Source of the DNA: Calliopum simillimum
Lineage: Eukaryota > Arthropoda > Insecta > Diptera > Lauxaniidae
Assembly: GCA_951812925.1 (NCBI GenBank)
Contig: OX638371.1
Span: 83,275,697-83,339,696 of the forward strand
Direction: 5' to 3'
Length of the DNA stretch: 64,000 nt
Part shown: one piece after another, positions 63,501 through 64,000 of the stretch
Position numbering within the stretch: position 1 is the first letter of the stretch
Layout of the letters: every line of letters begins with the position of its first letter
Translations under genes and position numbers: made by a program
The notes under the pieces: generated by a model
Told to the model about the DNA's origin: nothing
Database searches by the model: none
Seen by the model: only the letters and a program-made list of their open reading frames with translations

Positions 63501-64000
63501 CTATGTATGTAAAATATAAATGTTGTAAAACACAAGTAGATTTTGAAGTGTGATTTGCAACTGCGTCATACCTTTACTTTTCACTTATCTTTACTACTCA
63601 AAAGAATAGAGTTGAGGGTAAATACGTTGATCACGTTTGATGTCTTATATTCATACGATGTTCTTTTACGTAAATTTTTAAATATTTTGTTTTAGTTAAA
63701 ATGCTAACAAATAGCATAGAGAAAACATGAGAAAGAAATAATTTAAATTTATTTTGCGAAAATTTTGTATTTTTGTAAAGTTAAAAAAAACAAATCATAT
63801 CGAAACGAAATTTCAAATAGAACGTAAGGAGCAAAGATTTATTTATGAAGGAACAAAAATTTAAAGTATTTTTTTAAAAAAGTTTATGTATAGATTGTGA
63901 TAACAATTTTTATTGATTTACTGTCGGCATATTAAATTTTTTTAAAAAAAGAAGAAACAATAGCCTTCTACGCTTAGGAGCGATTACTACAAAATTATTT
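63501..64000. other. Region upstream of exon 1
   Basis: AT-rich. A 22-nt segment at 63572-63593 with GTATGA donor and GAGTAG acceptor could be a 5' UTR exon but is non-coding in phase 0 (begins TAA). No clear promoter element could be identified. Confidence 0.3.

Noticed and set aside
2113..63500. Identification as an aphid-type bicycle gene, a schistosome MEG or a kleisin
   Set aside because: No CYC motif pair, no signal peptide at the visible start and no kleisin terminal motif; only the exon architecture is similar to the first two.

Overview
The window is strongly AT-rich eukaryotic DNA and looks like a repeat-laden locus of a higher (brachyceran) fly. The basis for the host guess is dispersed-repeat text typical of those genomes (a mutagenised 'gacggatatggctatatcg ... 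gtagggtataaaa' repeat near 31,560-31,830, with its tail again at 1,500-1,580), frequent 'acatacatatgta' runs, and RTE-like, jockey-like, hAT, Tigger, Merlin and Mutator-like element debris. The host call is inference.

The main object is one unnamed minus-strand gene that nearly fills the window. I reconstructed 46 exons by hand between 63,500 and 2,113, each with AG and GT flanks. All 46 have a length divisible by three and all junctions are phase 0. Joined, they give 3,138 nt or 1,046 codons with no stop, in about 61 kb, so roughly 95 percent of the locus is intron. Twenty-six exons are 51 nt or shorter, sixteen are 33 nt or shorter, and nine are exactly 33 nt. The 3' end with the stop codon lies beyond the left edge; the start is either the ATG at 63,500 or lies to the right.

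Read 5' to 3' (right to left), exons 1-6 encode a mixed soluble N-terminal part, including a 20-residue tandem repeat in exon 4. Exons 7-15 encode acidic runs and three copies of a two-exon module ('RxGL' exon plus acidic exon). Exons 16-28 are Pro/Ser/Arg-rich linkers. Exons 29-44 are dominated by 11-residue, Ala/Arg/Lys/Gln/Glu-rich exons that match a hendecad coiled-coil unit. A four-microexon set is duplicated (exons 37-40 and 41-44). Exons 45-46 close the visible part. I do not recognise the protein. The architecture resembles in style, not in sequence, the microexon genes of schistosomes and the bicycle genes of aphids.

The introns hold a dense set of palindromic (foldback) elements, several with 8-10 bp target-site duplications that I could read; one carries a FLYWCH zinc-finger ORF, which suggests a Mutator-like origin. 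There are also small MITE families, tRNA-derived repeats, a Merlin transposase relic, an hAT relic, a Tigger-like composite of 3.5 kb with nested insertions, and four LINE fragments. No rRNA, CRISPR or intact second gene was seen.
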